Of a DNA stretch of 64,000 nucleotides, positions 17,643-26,328 are shown piece after piece; positions within the stretch are counted from its first letter, which is position 1, and each line of letters begins with the position of its first letter. The notes under the pieces are model-generated. The model had not been told where the DNA came from and searched no databases. It saw only the letters and a list, made by a program, of their open reading frames with translations. Both the position numbers and the translations under genes were made by a program. The DNA comes from Polynucleobacter sp. AP-Nino-20-G2 (lineage in GTDB: Bacteria > Pseudomonadota > Gammaproteobacteria > Burkholderiales > Burkholderiaceae), in the NCBI RefSeq assembly GCF_018688235.1, contig NZ_CP061313.1, positions 1,843,130-1,907,129 of the forward strand, read 5' to 3'.

Positions 17643-18525
17643 AGCCAACAGTATCACTGAGACGCTAGAGCTTCACTGCCCAGCCAAGCTCAACCTCTTT
17701 CTTCACGTCGTTGGTCGTCGTCATGATGGCTACCATCTTCTCCAATCAGTTTTTCAACTGATTGACTGGTGCGATACCCTCACGCTTAAGCCCATTCCTG
17801 AATCAGAGATTCGTCGTATTGACCCCATTCCCGGGGTAGCACCCGAACAAGACTTAGTGGTGCGAGCAGCTCAACTACTCAAGGATTTTGCGAAGGTTGA
17901 TAAGGGCGTTGAAATCAGCCTCACAAAAGCGATTCCGATGGGTGCCGGCCTAGGAGGAGGATCCTCGGATGCCGCCTCTACCCTCATCGGACTTAATCAC
18001 CTTTGGAATCTTGGCCTGGACATCCCCACTCTGAGCCAACTAGGCCTTAAATTGGGCGCCGACGTGCCATTTTTTATCTTTGGTCACAATGCTTTTGTTG
18101 AGGGCGTTGGGGAAAAAATCCAGGAAATTGCCCTAGAAATACAAGACTTTGTGGTGATCTTCCCCAATCAAGGGCTTGCGACTGCTCAGATTTTTCAAGA
18201 CCCTCATTTGACCCGGGATCACGCTCCGATTACAATAGATCGCTTTCTTGCATCGCCAAGGTCATTTCAGTCGAATGATTGTCAGGCAGTAGCGATGCAG
18301 AAATGTCCTGAAGTGAAGCAAGCATTAGATTGGATTCACAAGGTTCTGCCAAACTCGGCGCCTTGTATGTCCGGCTCTGGAAGTAGCGTATTTGCCGCCT
18401 TAGACTCTAAGACGGACACCGCAAAACTAGAAAATCTCCTGCAAAATCTTCCAAAAGGATGGATAGGTCGAATTGTTCGAGGGCTAAATAAAAATCCCGC
18501 TTACAATTTGATTTCTTCAGATTAA
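17635..18525 (+). CDS. ispE: 4-diphosphocytidyl-2-C-methyl-D-erythritol kinase
   Basis: IspE phosphorylates CDP-methylerythritol in the non-mevalonate isoprenoid pathway. I use ATG 17635, which overlaps the preceding stop by eight bases; an upstream start at 17596 would add thirteen residues from another frame. The 296-residue GHMP kinase has the opening CPAKLNLFLHV and the ATP-binding PMGAGLGGGSSDAAS at residues 101-115. A second glycine-rich motif (MSGSGSSVFA) lies near the C-terminus. tRNA-Gln and prs follow. Confidence 0.97.
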   Translation: MSEANSITETLELHCPAKLNLFLHVVGRRHDGYHLLQSVFQLIDWCDTLTLKPIPESEIRRIDPIPGVAPEQDLVVRAAQLLKDFAKVDKGVEISLTKAIPMGAGLGGGSSDAASTLIGLNHLWNLGLDIPTLSQLGLKLGADVPFFIFGHNAFVEGVGEKIQEIALEIQDFVVIFPNQGLATAQIFQDPHLTRDHAPITIDRFLASPRSFQSNDCQAVAMQKCPEVKQALDWIHKVLPNSAPCMSGSGSSVFAALDSKTDTAKLENLLQNLPKGWIGRIVRGLNKNPAYNLISSD

Positions 18526-18530
18526 GCTGT

Positions 18531-18607
18531 AGGGGAATCGCCAAGCTGGTTAAGGCACTGGATTTTGATTCCAGCATGCGAAGGTTCGAATCCTTCTTCC
18601 CCTGCCA
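18531..18607 (+). tRNA. tRNA-Gln (anticodon UUG)
   Basis: The 77 bases fold into a cloverleaf. The acceptor stem AGGGGAA pairs with TTCCCCT. The anticodon stem CTGGA/TCCAG carries loop TTTTGAT with anticodon TTG at 18565-18567. The T arm is GAAGG-TTCGAAT-CCTTC. Discriminator G and CCA are encoded. The first pair is A1-U72, whereas E. coli tRNA-Gln has U1-A72. It lies five bases after ispE and is probably co-transcribed with it and prs. Confidence 0.97.
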
Positions 18608-18668
18608 AATACTGTAGATACGACCCAAAGACATCCATTCGATCCCTACCAAAATTCCAAAATCAACT

Positions 18669-19637
18669 ATGTCCGCTCCAATGAACGCTGATTTACTGAC
18701 TCTTTTCACAGGCAATGCAAATCCAGTTTTGGCTCATGCCGTTGCCAAAGAGCTCAATCTCCCGATGGGAAAAGCATTTGTTGGCCGCTTCTCTGATGGC
18801 GAAATTCAGGTAGAAATTCAAGAAAACGTCCGCGGTAAGAATGTCGTAGTGATTCAATCTACTTGCGCTCCAACAAACGATAGTTTGATGGAACTCATGA
18901 TCATGATCGATGCTCTAAAGCGAGCATCTGCAAGCCGCATAACCGCAGTGATCCCTTACTTCGGTTACGCTAGACAAGACCGTCGCCCACGCTCAGCGCG
19001 GGTTGCCATCTCCGCCAGAATCGTTGCCAACATGCTCCAATCCGTTGCTGGAGTTGAGCGTGTTTTGACTATGGATCTGCATGCAGACCAAATTCAAGGT
19101 TTCTTTGATATTCCTGTAGATAACATTTATGCATCCCCCGTATTGCTGGATGACCTGCAGGCTCAGAAAACCCAAAAAGACCTCATCATTGTTTCTCCGG
19201 ATATTGGCGGCGTAGTTCGTGCTCGTGCAATGGCAAAGCAATTAGGCACAGATTTGGCGATTATTGATAAACGCCGTCCTAAAGCCAACGTCTCTGAAGT
19301 AATGCACTTAATCGGCGAAGTAGAAGGCCGTCACTGCGTGATCATGGATGACATCATCGATACCGGCGGAACGCTCTGTAAAGCTGCTGAGGCTCTTAAA
19401 GAGCGTGGCGCCAAGGGCGTTACCGCCTACTGTACCCATGCCGTTCTCTCTGGGGGCGCTGTAGCCCGCATTGCCGCCTCTGAACTCGATGAGCTGGTCG
19501 TTACCGACACTATCCCATTGACCCCAGAAGCTATGAAAGTTGCCAAAATTCGTCAATTGAGCGTTGCCCCTATCCTTGCTGAAACCCTTTCCCGCATTAG
19601 CAAGGGTGATTCAGTGATGTCAATGTTCGCCGAATAA
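18669..19637 (+). CDS. prs: Ribose-phosphate pyrophosphokinase
   Basis: Prs makes phosphoribosyl pyrophosphate from ribose-5-phosphate and ATP for nucleotide, histidine and tryptophan synthesis. The 322-residue protein has the ATP-loop region VIPYFGYARQDRR and the PRPP-binding loop MDDIIDTGGTL. Full length for class I enzymes. It starts 61 bases after the tRNA; no strong Shine-Dalgarno sequence is seen before ATG 18669. A second ATG at residue 5 is an alternative start. Confidence 0.98.
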   Translation: MSAPMNADLLTLFTGNANPVLAHAVAKELNLPMGKAFVGRFSDGEIQVEIQENVRGKNVVVIQSTCAPTNDSLMELMIMIDALKRASASRITAVIPYFGYARQDRRPRSARVAISARIVANMLQSVAGVERVLTMDLHADQIQGFFDIPVDNIYASPVLLDDLQAQKTQKDLIIVSPDIGGVVRARAMAKQLGTDLAIIDKRRPKANVSEVMHLIGEVEGRHCVIMDDIIDTGGTLCKAAEALKERGAKGVTAYCTHAVLSGGAVARIAASELDELVVTDTIPLTPEAMKVAKIRQLSVAPILAETLSRISKGDSVMSMFAE

Positions 19638-19670
19638 GCCAAAAATAGCGTTCCTTACCCTGTTTTTGGC
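19638..19670 (+). terminator. Weak terminator-like hairpin after prs
   Basis: GCCAAAAA (19638-19645) and TTTTTGGC (19663-19670) form an A/U-rich stem directly after the prs stop, followed by AGTTTTGAGGCTTTTC. An overlapping repeat GCAGTTTT (19669-19676) / AAAACTGC (19693-19700) shares two bases with it, so the hairpins compete. Strength as a terminator is doubtful. Confidence 0.4.
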
Positions 19671-19711
19671 AGTTTTGAGGCTTTTCTAGGCAAAAACTGC
19701 TATTCCCAAGA

Positions 19712-19717
19712 TATAAT
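19712..19717 (+). promoter_or_regulatory. -10 element (TATAAT) upstream of rplY
   Basis: A perfect TATAAT lies 56 bases before the rplY ATG. No good -35 hexamer is seen at 15-18 bases. A leader with GAGG at 19762-19765 would follow, so this gene uses a normal leader. Confidence 0.5.
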
Positions 19718-19773
19718 CGAAGGCTTTTCTGTTTGGTCGCGAACGGAAATTAACCTTAATTGAGGAATTGAAT

Positions 19774-20412
19774 ATGAAAGTAGTAGCCTTTGAAAGAAGC
19801 GTACAGGGAACGGGTGCGAGCCGCCGTCTGCGCAACTCCGGTAAAACTCCGGGAATCATCTATGGCGGCGCTGATGCCGCAACCGTAATTGAGTTGGATC
19901 ACAACGCACTGTTTCATGCTCTCCGCAAGGAAGCATTCCACTCATCCATCCTTGATCTCGAAATCGGCGGCAAAGCACAAAAAGTATTGTTGCGCGATTA
20001 TCAGATGCACCCATTTAAGCCCTTGGTATTGCACATTGACTTCCAGCGCGTTTCTGCGACTGAGAAAGTTCATATGCGCGTTCCATTGCATTTCGTGAAT
20101 GCTGAAACTTCAGCTGCAGTGAAATTGCAAGGTGCCGTGATTAGCCACATCGCAACAGAATTGGAAGTTTCTTGCTTGCCAGCAGACTTGCCAGAGTTCA
20201 TTGAAGTGGACTTGGCCAATATCGAAGTTGGTCATGGTATTCATGCTAAAGACCTGAAATTACCAAAAGGTGTTTCATTGGTATTGCATGTTGAGCAAGA
20301 AAACCCAGTATTGGCTAACGCACGTATCCCTGCAGTGAAATCTGCTGATACTGAAGCTGCTCCTGCAGCTGCTGCGGCCCCTGCTGCTGAAGCTTCAAAA
20401 GATAAAGCTTAA
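19774..20412 (+). CDS. rplY: 50S ribosomal protein L25/general stress protein Ctc
   Basis: L25 binds 5S rRNA in the large ribosomal subunit. The 212-residue protein is the long Ctc form: an N-terminal L25 domain (about residues 4-92), a C-terminal beta domain to about 185, then an alanine/proline-rich tail (APAAAAAPAAEAS). I choose ATG 19774, eight bases after GAGG, rather than the TTG two codons earlier. It sits between prs and pth and ends at a clear terminator. Confidence 0.97.
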   Translation: MKVVAFERSVQGTGASRRLRNSGKTPGIIYGGADAATVIELDHNALFHALRKEAFHSSILDLEIGGKAQKVLLRDYQMHPFKPLVLHIDFQRVSATEKVHMRVPLHFVNAETSAAVKLQGAVISHIATELEVSCLPADLPEFIEVDLANIEVGHGIHAKDLKLPKGVSLVLHVEQENPVLANARIPAVKSADTEAAPAAAAAPAAEASKDKA

Positions 20413-20442
20413 TTACTTAAGAATATCTTTGCGACAGAGAGA

Positions 20443-20470
20443 GCCCGCTAACAAGCGGGTTTTCTTTTTT
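20443..20470 (+). terminator. Intrinsic terminator after rplY
   Basis: GCCCGC and GCGGGT flank a short loop (TAACAA), giving a GC-rich stem followed by TTTTCTTTTTT on the plus strand. Confidence 0.9.
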
Positions 20471-20501
20471 GTAGAAATGCTTTTATCCTGTAGCAATACT
20501 C

Positions 20502-21098
20502 ATGACTAAATTAATTGTTGGCCTCGGTAACCCTGGTGATGAACACGAAGAAGATCGGCACAATGCCGGCTTCTGGCTTGTTGATGCCTTGGCGAAACAA
20601 TTAAGCGTCCGCTTTGAAACTGAAAAACGCTTTCATGGGAAAGTAGCCAAGGCAAGGTGGGAAGGTGAAGATCTTTACTTGCTGAAGCCAAACACCTATA
20701 TGAATCTCAGCGGCCAAGCGGTAGGCGCCCTATGCCGCTTTCATAAAATTATTCCCAAAGATGTGCTGGTGGTGCAAGATGAGCTCGATCTGAAGCCCGG
20801 TACAGCACGCATTAAGCTCGGCGGCGGCACTGGTGGTCATAATGGTCTTAAAGACATACAAGCCCACCTCAGTACGCCTGACTACTGGCGCCTACGCCTT
20901 GGCATCGGTCATCCACGGGATCTTGCCGGTGAGGGTGCGCGACCAATGGATGTGGCGGATTATGTGCTGAGACGACCACTACAGGTAGAGCAGAAAAAAA
21001 TTGACGCGAGCATTCAAGATGGTTTGCAAATTCTGCCGCTGTTTCTCAAGGGTGATACGCAAACGGCAATGCTCGAATTGCACTCAAAAACCAATTAA
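20502..21098 (+). CDS. pth: Peptidyl-tRNA hydrolase
   Basis: Pth frees tRNA from peptidyl-tRNA that has dropped off ribosomes. The 198-residue protein starts MTKLIVGLGNPG with Asn10, catalytic His20 (DRHNAGF), and the catalytic aspartate in VQDELDL near residue 95. The GGGTGGHNGLKD motif follows. Full length. It follows the rplY terminator by 31 bases and converges on the ferredoxin gene. A short GGTGCA-GCG-TGCACC hairpin without a U-run (21104-21118) lies after its stop. Confidence 0.97.
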   Translation: MTKLIVGLGNPGDEHEEDRHNAGFWLVDALAKQLSVRFETEKRFHGKVAKARWEGEDLYLLKPNTYMNLSGQAVGALCRFHKIIPKDVLVVQDELDLKPGTARIKLGGGTGGHNGLKDIQAHLSTPDYWRLRLGIGHPRDLAGEGARPMDVADYVLRRPLQVEQKKIDASIQDGLQILPLFLKGDTQTAMLELHSKTN

Positions 21099-21129
21099 GG
21101 TCTGGTGCAGCGTGCACCGATAAAAGTAC

Positions 21130-21396
21130 TTATTTACCCAGTGCCTTTTTGGCAGCAGTTAAGGCTTGGTACTTCGCCATGAGCTGAGTTTGGGTTTCTG
21201 GAAAAGCAGGATTTAACGGAATGCAATCTACTGGACACACCTGCTGACATTGAGGGGCATCATAGTGGCCCACACATTCAGTACATTTATTGGGGTCAAT
21301 CTCATAGATCTCAAGGCCCATATAAATGGCGTCATTAGGGCATTCTGGTTCACATACATCGCAGTTGATACATTCATCGGTAATCAGTAAGGCCAT
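21130..21396 (-). CDS. YfhL-type 4Fe-4S dicluster ferredoxin
   Basis: A small cytosolic electron carrier of 88 residues. It has two [4Fe-4S] cysteine sets: CINCDVCEPECPND near the N-terminus and CTEC...CQQVCPVDC in the second half with the insertion VGHYDAPQ typical of the YfhL/Alvin family. A lysine-rich tail follows. It is 17 bases downstream of coaD on the same strand, a common pairing in betaproteobacteria. Its redox partner is not evident from context. Confidence 0.93.
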   Translation of the reverse strand: MALLITDECINCDVCEPECPNDAIYMGLEIYEIDPNKCTECVGHYDAPQCQQVCPVDCIPLNPAFPETQTQLMAKYQALTAAKKALGK

Positions 21397-21413
21397 ATTG
21401 TTACTAAATAGCC

Positions 21414-21908
21414 TTACTCTTTACTTTGATTGGCGGCGATCTTTTTGACCAACCACTTTTCTACCGATGGAAAAACAAACTTGCTAACATCACCGCCCAT
21501 CGAGGCAATCTCACGAACAAATGTGCCGGAGATAAATTGGTATTGATCCGATGGCGTTAAGAACAAGGTTTCCACATCCGGCAAGAGATAACGATTCATC
21601 CCTGCCATCTGAAATTCATACTCAAAATCGGAGACGGCACGCAGTCCACGCACAATCACACGAGCGTTATGCTCACGCGCAAAGTCTTTTAGCAAACCCG
21701 TAAAGCCGACGATCTTGACGTTGGAGTAGTGACCAAGCACTTCCCTGGCAATCTCAATACGCTCGTCCAAAGTAAAAAATGGGCGCTTGCTTCGACTGTC
21801 GGCAACACCAACGATCAACTCACCAAAAATGCTCGAAGCACGACGCACCAAATCCTCGTGACCACGAGTAAATGGATCAAATGTTCCAGGGTATACAGCG
21901 ACTGTCAT
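21414..21908 (-). CDS. coaD: Phosphopantetheine adenylyltransferase
   Basis: CoaD transfers AMP to 4'-phosphopantetheine in coenzyme A synthesis. The 164-residue nucleotidyltransferase starts MTVAVYPGTFDPFTRGH, with the T/HxGH motif ending at His17, and has ISGTFVR near residue 127. Full length. A TAGGAG Shine-Dalgarno sequence precedes it. It follows rsmD by 36 bases on the same strand, the usual rsmD-coaD-ferredoxin order. Confidence 0.98.
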   Translation of the reverse strand: MTVAVYPGTFDPFTRGHEDLVRRASSIFGELIVGVADSRSKRPFFTLDERIEIAREVLGHYSNVKIVGFTGLLKDFAREHNARVIVRGLRAVSDFEYEFQMAGMNRYLLPDVETLFLTPSDQYQFISGTFVREIASMGGDVSKFVFPSVEKWLVKKIAANQSKE

Positions 21909-21944
21909 AACGCTCCTAAGGCTTTATCAGCTACAGGCAAGAGT

Positions 21945-22589
21945 TTAGCCTCTTCCCGAGCGAAATAGACAAGCTTTTACCTGCCCAGCCTCTAAGTACT
22001 TTCCACAATGCCAATCAGGCAATAAGGCTGCCATCTCCTCGCGAGAGCGAGCCGCAGGAAACTCCACATAAATCCCCCCGCCAGTGCGGTCATCGCAAAT
22101 ACGCCCAGCCTCTTGAAGCACTTGGTTCAATAAATCTCCATCCTGAAAAGGGGGATCTATAAAGATTAAATGGCTAGATTGGTCTGCCTGATGCCTCAAA
22201 AACTCCAAACTATCCTTATGAAGAATGCGAACATCACCTTGAACCGGGGAAGATTGGAGTAAGGCAAAATTAGCCAAGAGATTGGCGTGCGCCTTTTTAT
22301 CTTTCTCCAGCAAGGTAACGGAATTCGCACCGCGAGAAGCAGCCTCAAAACCTAAAGCACCGGTACCGGCAAAAAGATCCAAACAATGGAGGCCAATTAA
22401 ATCTTGGCCAAGCCAATTGAACAGCGTTTCTCGAACCCGATCCGTTGTTGGGCGAAGGCCAGGTAAATCCAATACTGTTAATAAACGGCTACGCCAAACT
22501 CCACCAATAATGCGTACTTTCTTAGGGGGTTCTGAACGCTGTTGAGATTTCCCCTGTTTTGCAAGCTTATTGATTTTTTGCTCCCACAA
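21945..22589 (-). CDS. rsmD: 16S rRNA (guanine(966)-N(2))-methyltransferase
   Basis: RsmD methylates G966 of 16S rRNA. The 214-residue protein has the opening KVRIIGGVWRSR, the SAM-binding stretch LDLFAGTGALGFEA and the catalytic motif FIDPPF near residue 148. No ATG or GTG lies near the expected N-terminus; the best start is a TTG at 22589, which overlaps the preceding peptidase gene by 23 bases. It belongs to the M16-M16-rsmD-coaD-ferredoxin operon. Confidence 0.94.
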   Translation of the reverse strand: MWEQKINKLAKQGKSQQRSEPPKKVRIIGGVWRSRLLTVLDLPGLRPTTDRVRETLFNWLGQDLIGLHCLDLFAGTGALGFEAASRGANSVTLLEKDKKAHANLLANFALLQSSPVQGDVRILHKDSLEFLRHQADQSSHLIFIDPPFQDGDLLNQVLQEAGRICDDRTGGGIYVEFPAARSREEMAALLPDWHCGKYLEAGQVKACLFRSGRG

Positions 22590-23907
22590 TCACAATCTTC
22601 ATGCGGTCCATCGCCAAGTATTTTTGAAATGCCGCCTTCACTTGGTCCAAGGTAACAGCCTCTACTTGCTTGGTCCAAATATCCATCGTGTTAAGTGGCA
22701 AGTTATTCCAAGCGATTGAAGAAACGTTATCGAGCAACTTACGATTGTTATCAATTCTCAAAGGGTAGCCATTCACCAGATTCGATTTGGCAGCATCAAG
22801 TTCTCCCTGCGTCGGTCCCTTAGCAATAAATTGCTCAATAGTGGAGCTCATCACTTCAAGCGCTACTGACGCTTGATCACTTTTCGTTTGTAGGCCCGCC
22901 TGAAATATGCCCGCATCCTTACCAGGAGCGAAATAACTAAATACGCTATATGCCAGCCCGCGCTTTTCACGCACCTCTGACATTAAGCGCGATACAAAAC
23001 CGCCACCGCCCAAGACATAGTTACCAACTAGCAGGGGAAAGTAATCTGGATTGTCGCGAGTGACTGCAGTCATTCCCATAGCAATATGGGCTTGTTGAGA
23101 ATCAAATGGAATATTCACTTCGCGCTGCGTAAGAGACTCTATCGGTGAGCGCTCAAACTCCGGCAACTTGGCAATAGCAGCCCTGGACTGCGGAATTTTG
23201 CGCAACAGACTCTGCACAATTTCATTAGCCTCGGTCTTATCAACATCACCCACAATACTCACAATCATCCGATCGCTACGGTAAAACTGCCGATGAAATT
23301 GCTGCAAATCTACTGCATTGATATTGGCAACAGATTGCACCGTTGGTGAATTTGCTAAAGGATAGGTTCCATACACAGCCTTTTTAAAGCGACGCTCTAA
23401 TACGGCCTCTGGCTTAGTCTCCGCCTCTAACAAAGCAGTTGTCATTCTTTGCTTCTCGCGCGCCAGAATTTTGACATCGTAAGTTGGGGCACTCAAGATT
23501 GCTGAAGTCAATTGAACGGCGCGATCGCGCAAATCTTTTCTACTCAGCGTACGAATTCGTACTACTGCGCGTTCCCCACTCACTGAAATTCCGAAGTTCG
23601 CGCCCAAATCAGCAATCTCATCGGCAATCTGCGCCTCGCTTAGAGACCCCTTGTCTGTTCTGGCTCCATAGTTCATCAGCCCACCAGCAACCGTTGCCAA
23701 CCCGCTTTTAGCAACGGGATCATAACGATCGCCAGCATCAATGCTGATCTCAATATCAACCATTGGCAAAGTTTTCGTTTGCACCAAATACGCTTGCGCA
23801 CCTTTATAGGACTCTAATTTCTCAATCGGCAAAATAGCATGCGCTGATGTAATCACCCCCAAAATCAACCAGAGCGGAAGCAGGATATGTCTTACCATCT
23901 TTAGCAT
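22567..23907 (-). CDS. M16-family peptidase-like protein, zinc motif missing
   Basis: This 446-residue protein has a signal peptide (cleavage near AHA, residue 25) and the two-domain M16 fold, including RGLAYSVFSYF near the middle of the second half. The HxxEH zinc motif expected near GLATVAGGLMNYG is absent, so it is probably the non-catalytic partner of the upstream M16 protein, as in other paired M16B systems. It starts immediately at the upstream gene's last base (23907), implying coupled, near-equal expression. The substrate is unknown. Confidence 0.88.
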   Translation of the reverse strand: MLKMVRHILLPLWLILGVITSAHAILPIEKLESYKGAQAYLVQTKTLPMVDIEISIDAGDRYDPVAKSGLATVAGGLMNYGARTDKGSLSEAQIADEIADLGANFGISVSGERAVVRIRTLSRKDLRDRAVQLTSAILSAPTYDVKILAREKQRMTTALLEAETKPEAVLERRFKKAVYGTYPLANSPTVQSVANINAVDLQQFHRQFYRSDRMIVSIVGDVDKTEANEIVQSLLRKIPQSRAAIAKLPEFERSPIESLTQREVNIPFDSQQAHIAMGMTAVTRDNPDYFPLLVGNYVLGGGGFVSRLMSEVREKRGLAYSVFSYFAPGKDAGIFQAGLQTKSDQASVALEVMSSTIEQFIAKGPTQGELDAAKSNLVNGYPLRIDNNRKLLDNVSSIAWNNLPLNTMDIWTKQVEAVTLDQVKAAFQKYLAMDRMKIVIVGAKNQ

Positions 23908-25295
23908 TACTTACTCCCCTTGCCAGTATCGGCAGACTTTCGCACTTGAGGATCCAACACTGCAATGGTTAATCCTTCATCCACAAGATATTTTTTAGCA
24001 ACCGCTTGGACTTGGGCGGGAGTAATAGTTTGCATTTTTTCTAACATCAGATCAATGTCTCTCCATGAGAATCCAGCCATCTCAGTGCTACCGATTTCCA
24101 TTGCCTGACCAAAAATAGAATCGCGCTTATAAATCTGGTCTGACAATATGCGCACCTTAATCCGCTTTAATTCAGATTCTAGAATTCCATTTTGCTTAAT
24201 CTCTTGCAGCGCTTTACGAATACTGCTTTCGGCCTGAGCAATAGTTTTACCTTTGGCCATACTGACATTAATTAAAAATAGCTCTGGCCCTCTAGAAACC
24301 ATGTCATAGCCCACACCCACATCATTCACTACGCGCTCTTGTTTAACGAGTACGCGGTTTAAGCGCGCATTGTCATAGCCATCTAAGACGGCAGCAAGCA
24401 GCTCCAGAGCATAAGGCTCGGTGTCATCTAGCTTTCCAGGCTGAAGTTTAGGCACTTTCCAGGCCATTGATAGTTGCGCGCTATCTGCTGGCGCCTTTAC
24501 CTCTACTCGCTTAACCCCTTTTTGAGGAGGCTCTATTTGTGGCTTGCGTACTGGCAACGATTTTTCGGAAGCTACGCCGTAATATTTTGTCACTGTGGCT
24601 AAGATTGCTTGAGGATCCACATCGCCAGTGATTACTACCGTCGCATTATTTGGGGTATACCAACTGCGATACCAATCACGAGCATCTGTGGCCTTCATAT
24701 TTTCAAGATCATTCATCCATCCAACAACGGGGTGGCGATATGGCGAACTCATATAAGCAGTCGCCATGAGAGATTCATTTAATAGGCTACTAGGATTATC
24801 TTCAGTGCGAAGGCGTCGCTCTTCCATCACCACCTGAATTTCTTTCAGAAACTCGGCATCATCAAAATTAAGGTTGCTCATGCGATCCGCTTCGAGCTTA
24901 ATCACCTCATCTAATTTTGACTTTTCAACCTGCTGAAAATACGCGGTGTAGTCACGTGAAGTGAATGCATTTTCACGACCGCCTACTGCGGCAACAAGAC
25001 GGGAAAACTCTCCAGCCTTCACTTTATCGGTGCCCTTAAACATCATATGCTCTAGAACGTGGGCCACCCCGGTTCGACCGTTTATCTCATCCATAGAGCC
25101 TGCTCGATACCAAACCATATGGGCAACAGTCGGCGCGCGATGATCTTCACGCACAATCAACCTCAATCCATTGGAAAGCTGGAACTCATGCGTATTGGGA
25201 GCTTCATTTTCTGGCGCGGCCCATGCACCGTGACAGAGCACTAAAAGACAGAAAGAAAAACGCAACAAAGTGGAGCGCATCTGTAAGATCACCAT
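23907..25295 (-). CDS. M16-family zinc metallopeptidase, catalytic subunit
   Basis: The 462-residue secreted protein has a signal peptide ending near GAWA (residue 26) and an intact inverted zinc motif HVLEH with His79, Glu82 and His83. The arginine/tyrosine region SRGPELFLINVSMAKG in the second half is M16-like. It resembles YmxG/PqqL-type peptidases with periplasmic location. The start at 25295 has AAGGGA just upstream but rather close; ATG 25280 is an alternative. It heads the operon and is divergent from ftsY across 48 bases. Confidence 0.92.
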   Translation of the reverse strand: MVILQMRSTLLRFSFCLLVLCHGAWAAPENEAPNTHEFQLSNGLRLIVREDHRAPTVAHMVWYRAGSMDEINGRTGVAHVLEHMMFKGTDKVKAGEFSRLVAAVGGRENAFTSRDYTAYFQQVEKSKLDEVIKLEADRMSNLNFDDAEFLKEIQVVMEERRLRTEDNPSSLLNESLMATAYMSSPYRHPVVGWMNDLENMKATDARDWYRSWYTPNNATVVITGDVDPQAILATVTKYYGVASEKSLPVRKPQIEPPQKGVKRVEVKAPADSAQLSMAWKVPKLQPGKLDDTEPYALELLAAVLDGYDNARLNRVLVKQERVVNDVGVGYDMVSRGPELFLINVSMAKGKTIAQAESSIRKALQEIKQNGILESELKRIKVRILSDQIYKRDSIFGQAMEIGSTEMAGFSWRDIDLMLEKMQTITPAQVQAVAKKYLVDEGLTIAVLDPQVRKSADTGKGSK

Positions 25296-25343
25296 ATCCC
25301 TTGAATTAAATTGATAAGATGCAAGTATTAAATTGTATCGATT

Positions 25344-26234
25344 ATGTTCGGCCTACGTAAAACCCTCGGATCCCTATTCAAATCAAACCAGACTGATGAA
25401 GCTTGGTTTGATTCTCTTGAAGAATCTCTCATCCTCAGTGATGTGGGATTGCCTACGACCGAACAGCTCATGAGCAAACTTCGGAAAGCAGCCAAATCCG
25501 AAAAGGCAAGCAGCCCAGAAGACTTGCAACAACTCCTGATTCAAGAGGTTGCCAGCCTACTCAAGCCATTAGAGCCAATCCCAAATCCTTTGTATACACA
25601 TGATCAAAAGACCATACCTGAGGTGTGGCTTGTAATCGGCGTCAATGGTGCGGGCAAAACAACCACCATTGGCAAGCTCTGCCGCCTCTTTCAGTCTCAA
25701 GGAAAATCAGTCCTACTGGCAGCCGGCGATACTTTCCGTGCCGCTGCTCGCAATCAGCTCCTGGAATGGGGTGGGCGCAACCAAGTCGATGTCATTACCC
25801 AAGAGAGTGGTGATGCTGCTGCAGTAGCGCACGATGCCATTCATTCCGCCATCTCACGTAAGAGCGACATATTGATTATTGATACCGCCGGCAGACTGGC
25901 TACCCAAGATCACTTGATGGAAGAGTTAAAGAAGGTCAAAAGAGTCATCGGCAAAGCCCTTCCTGGGGCGCCTCACCAGACTTTGCTTGTTCTTGATGGC
26001 AATACTGGTCAAAATGGCTTGAGCCAAGTGAAGGCCTTCCATGCGGCTTTGGGCTTAACCGCCCTGATCGTTACCAAATTGGATGGCACCGCCAAAGGGG
26101 GCGTCATTTGCGCCCTTGCCCACACCCTCAATGAAGGGTCAAAGCCAGCGGTTTTAGCCTTAGGCAAAGGGGAGGGAATTGAAGATTTAGCCCCCTTTAC
26201 TGCAGAGCAATATTCCTCTGAATTATTCAATTAA
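25344..26234 (+). CDS. ftsY: Signal recognition particle receptor FtsY
   Basis: FtsY is the membrane-associated SRP receptor GTPase that delivers ribosomes to the translocon. The 296-residue protein has the N domain and the G domain: P-loop GVNGAGKTT at 99-107, DTFRAAA near 133, DTAGR near 178, TKLDGTAKGG near 240. The long acidic N-terminal A domain of E. coli FtsY is missing, giving a short form. No Shine-Dalgarno sequence is visible; TTGATA (25311), 16 bases and TTGTAT (25333-25338) put a possible start point at or next to the ATG. Confidence 0.97.
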   Translation: MFGLRKTLGSLFKSNQTDEAWFDSLEESLILSDVGLPTTEQLMSKLRKAAKSEKASSPEDLQQLLIQEVASLLKPLEPIPNPLYTHDQKTIPEVWLVIGVNGAGKTTTIGKLCRLFQSQGKSVLLAAGDTFRAAARNQLLEWGGRNQVDVITQESGDAAAVAHDAIHSAISRKSDILIIDTAGRLATQDHLMEELKKVKRVIGKALPGAPHQTLLVLDGNTGQNGLSQVKAFHAALGLTALIVTKLDGTAKGGVICALAHTLNEGSKPAVLALGKGEGIEDLAPFTAEQYSSELFN

Positions 26235-26262
26235 ATCAGATACTTGCAGGGTTAAAAAACCA

Positions 26263-26289
26263 TTAGCACTCTCTTGACAAGAGTGCTAA
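26263..26289 (+). promoter_or_regulatory. CIRCE operator (HrcA binding site) upstream of rpoH
   Basis: The sequence is TTAGCACTC, nine bases, GAGTGCTAA: an exact match to the CIRCE inverted repeat bound by the heat-shock repressor HrcA. The spacer contains TTGACA (26274-26279), a perfect sigma-70 -35 hexamer, so a bound repressor would block that promoter. The matching -10 is not obvious (best near 26297-26303). It lies 40 bases before the rpoH ATG. Confidence 0.93.
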
Positions 26290-26316
26290 AATAGAAGCCT
26301 ATTAACACCTAAAATA

Positions 26317-26322
26317 TATAAA
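26317..26322 (+). promoter_or_regulatory. Second candidate -10 (TATAAA) of rpoH, leaderless spacing
   Basis: TATAAA is followed by AAGAAA and the ATG at 26329. The region is A/T-rich throughout, so this match could be chance. It is an alternative to a promoter using the TTGACA inside the CIRCE element. Confidence 0.3.
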
Positions 26323-26328
26323 AAGAAA

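Noticed and set aside
21104..21118. GGTGCA-GCG-TGCACC hairpin after pth
   Set aside because: It has no U-run on either side, so I do not call it a terminator, although it may stabilise a 3' end.
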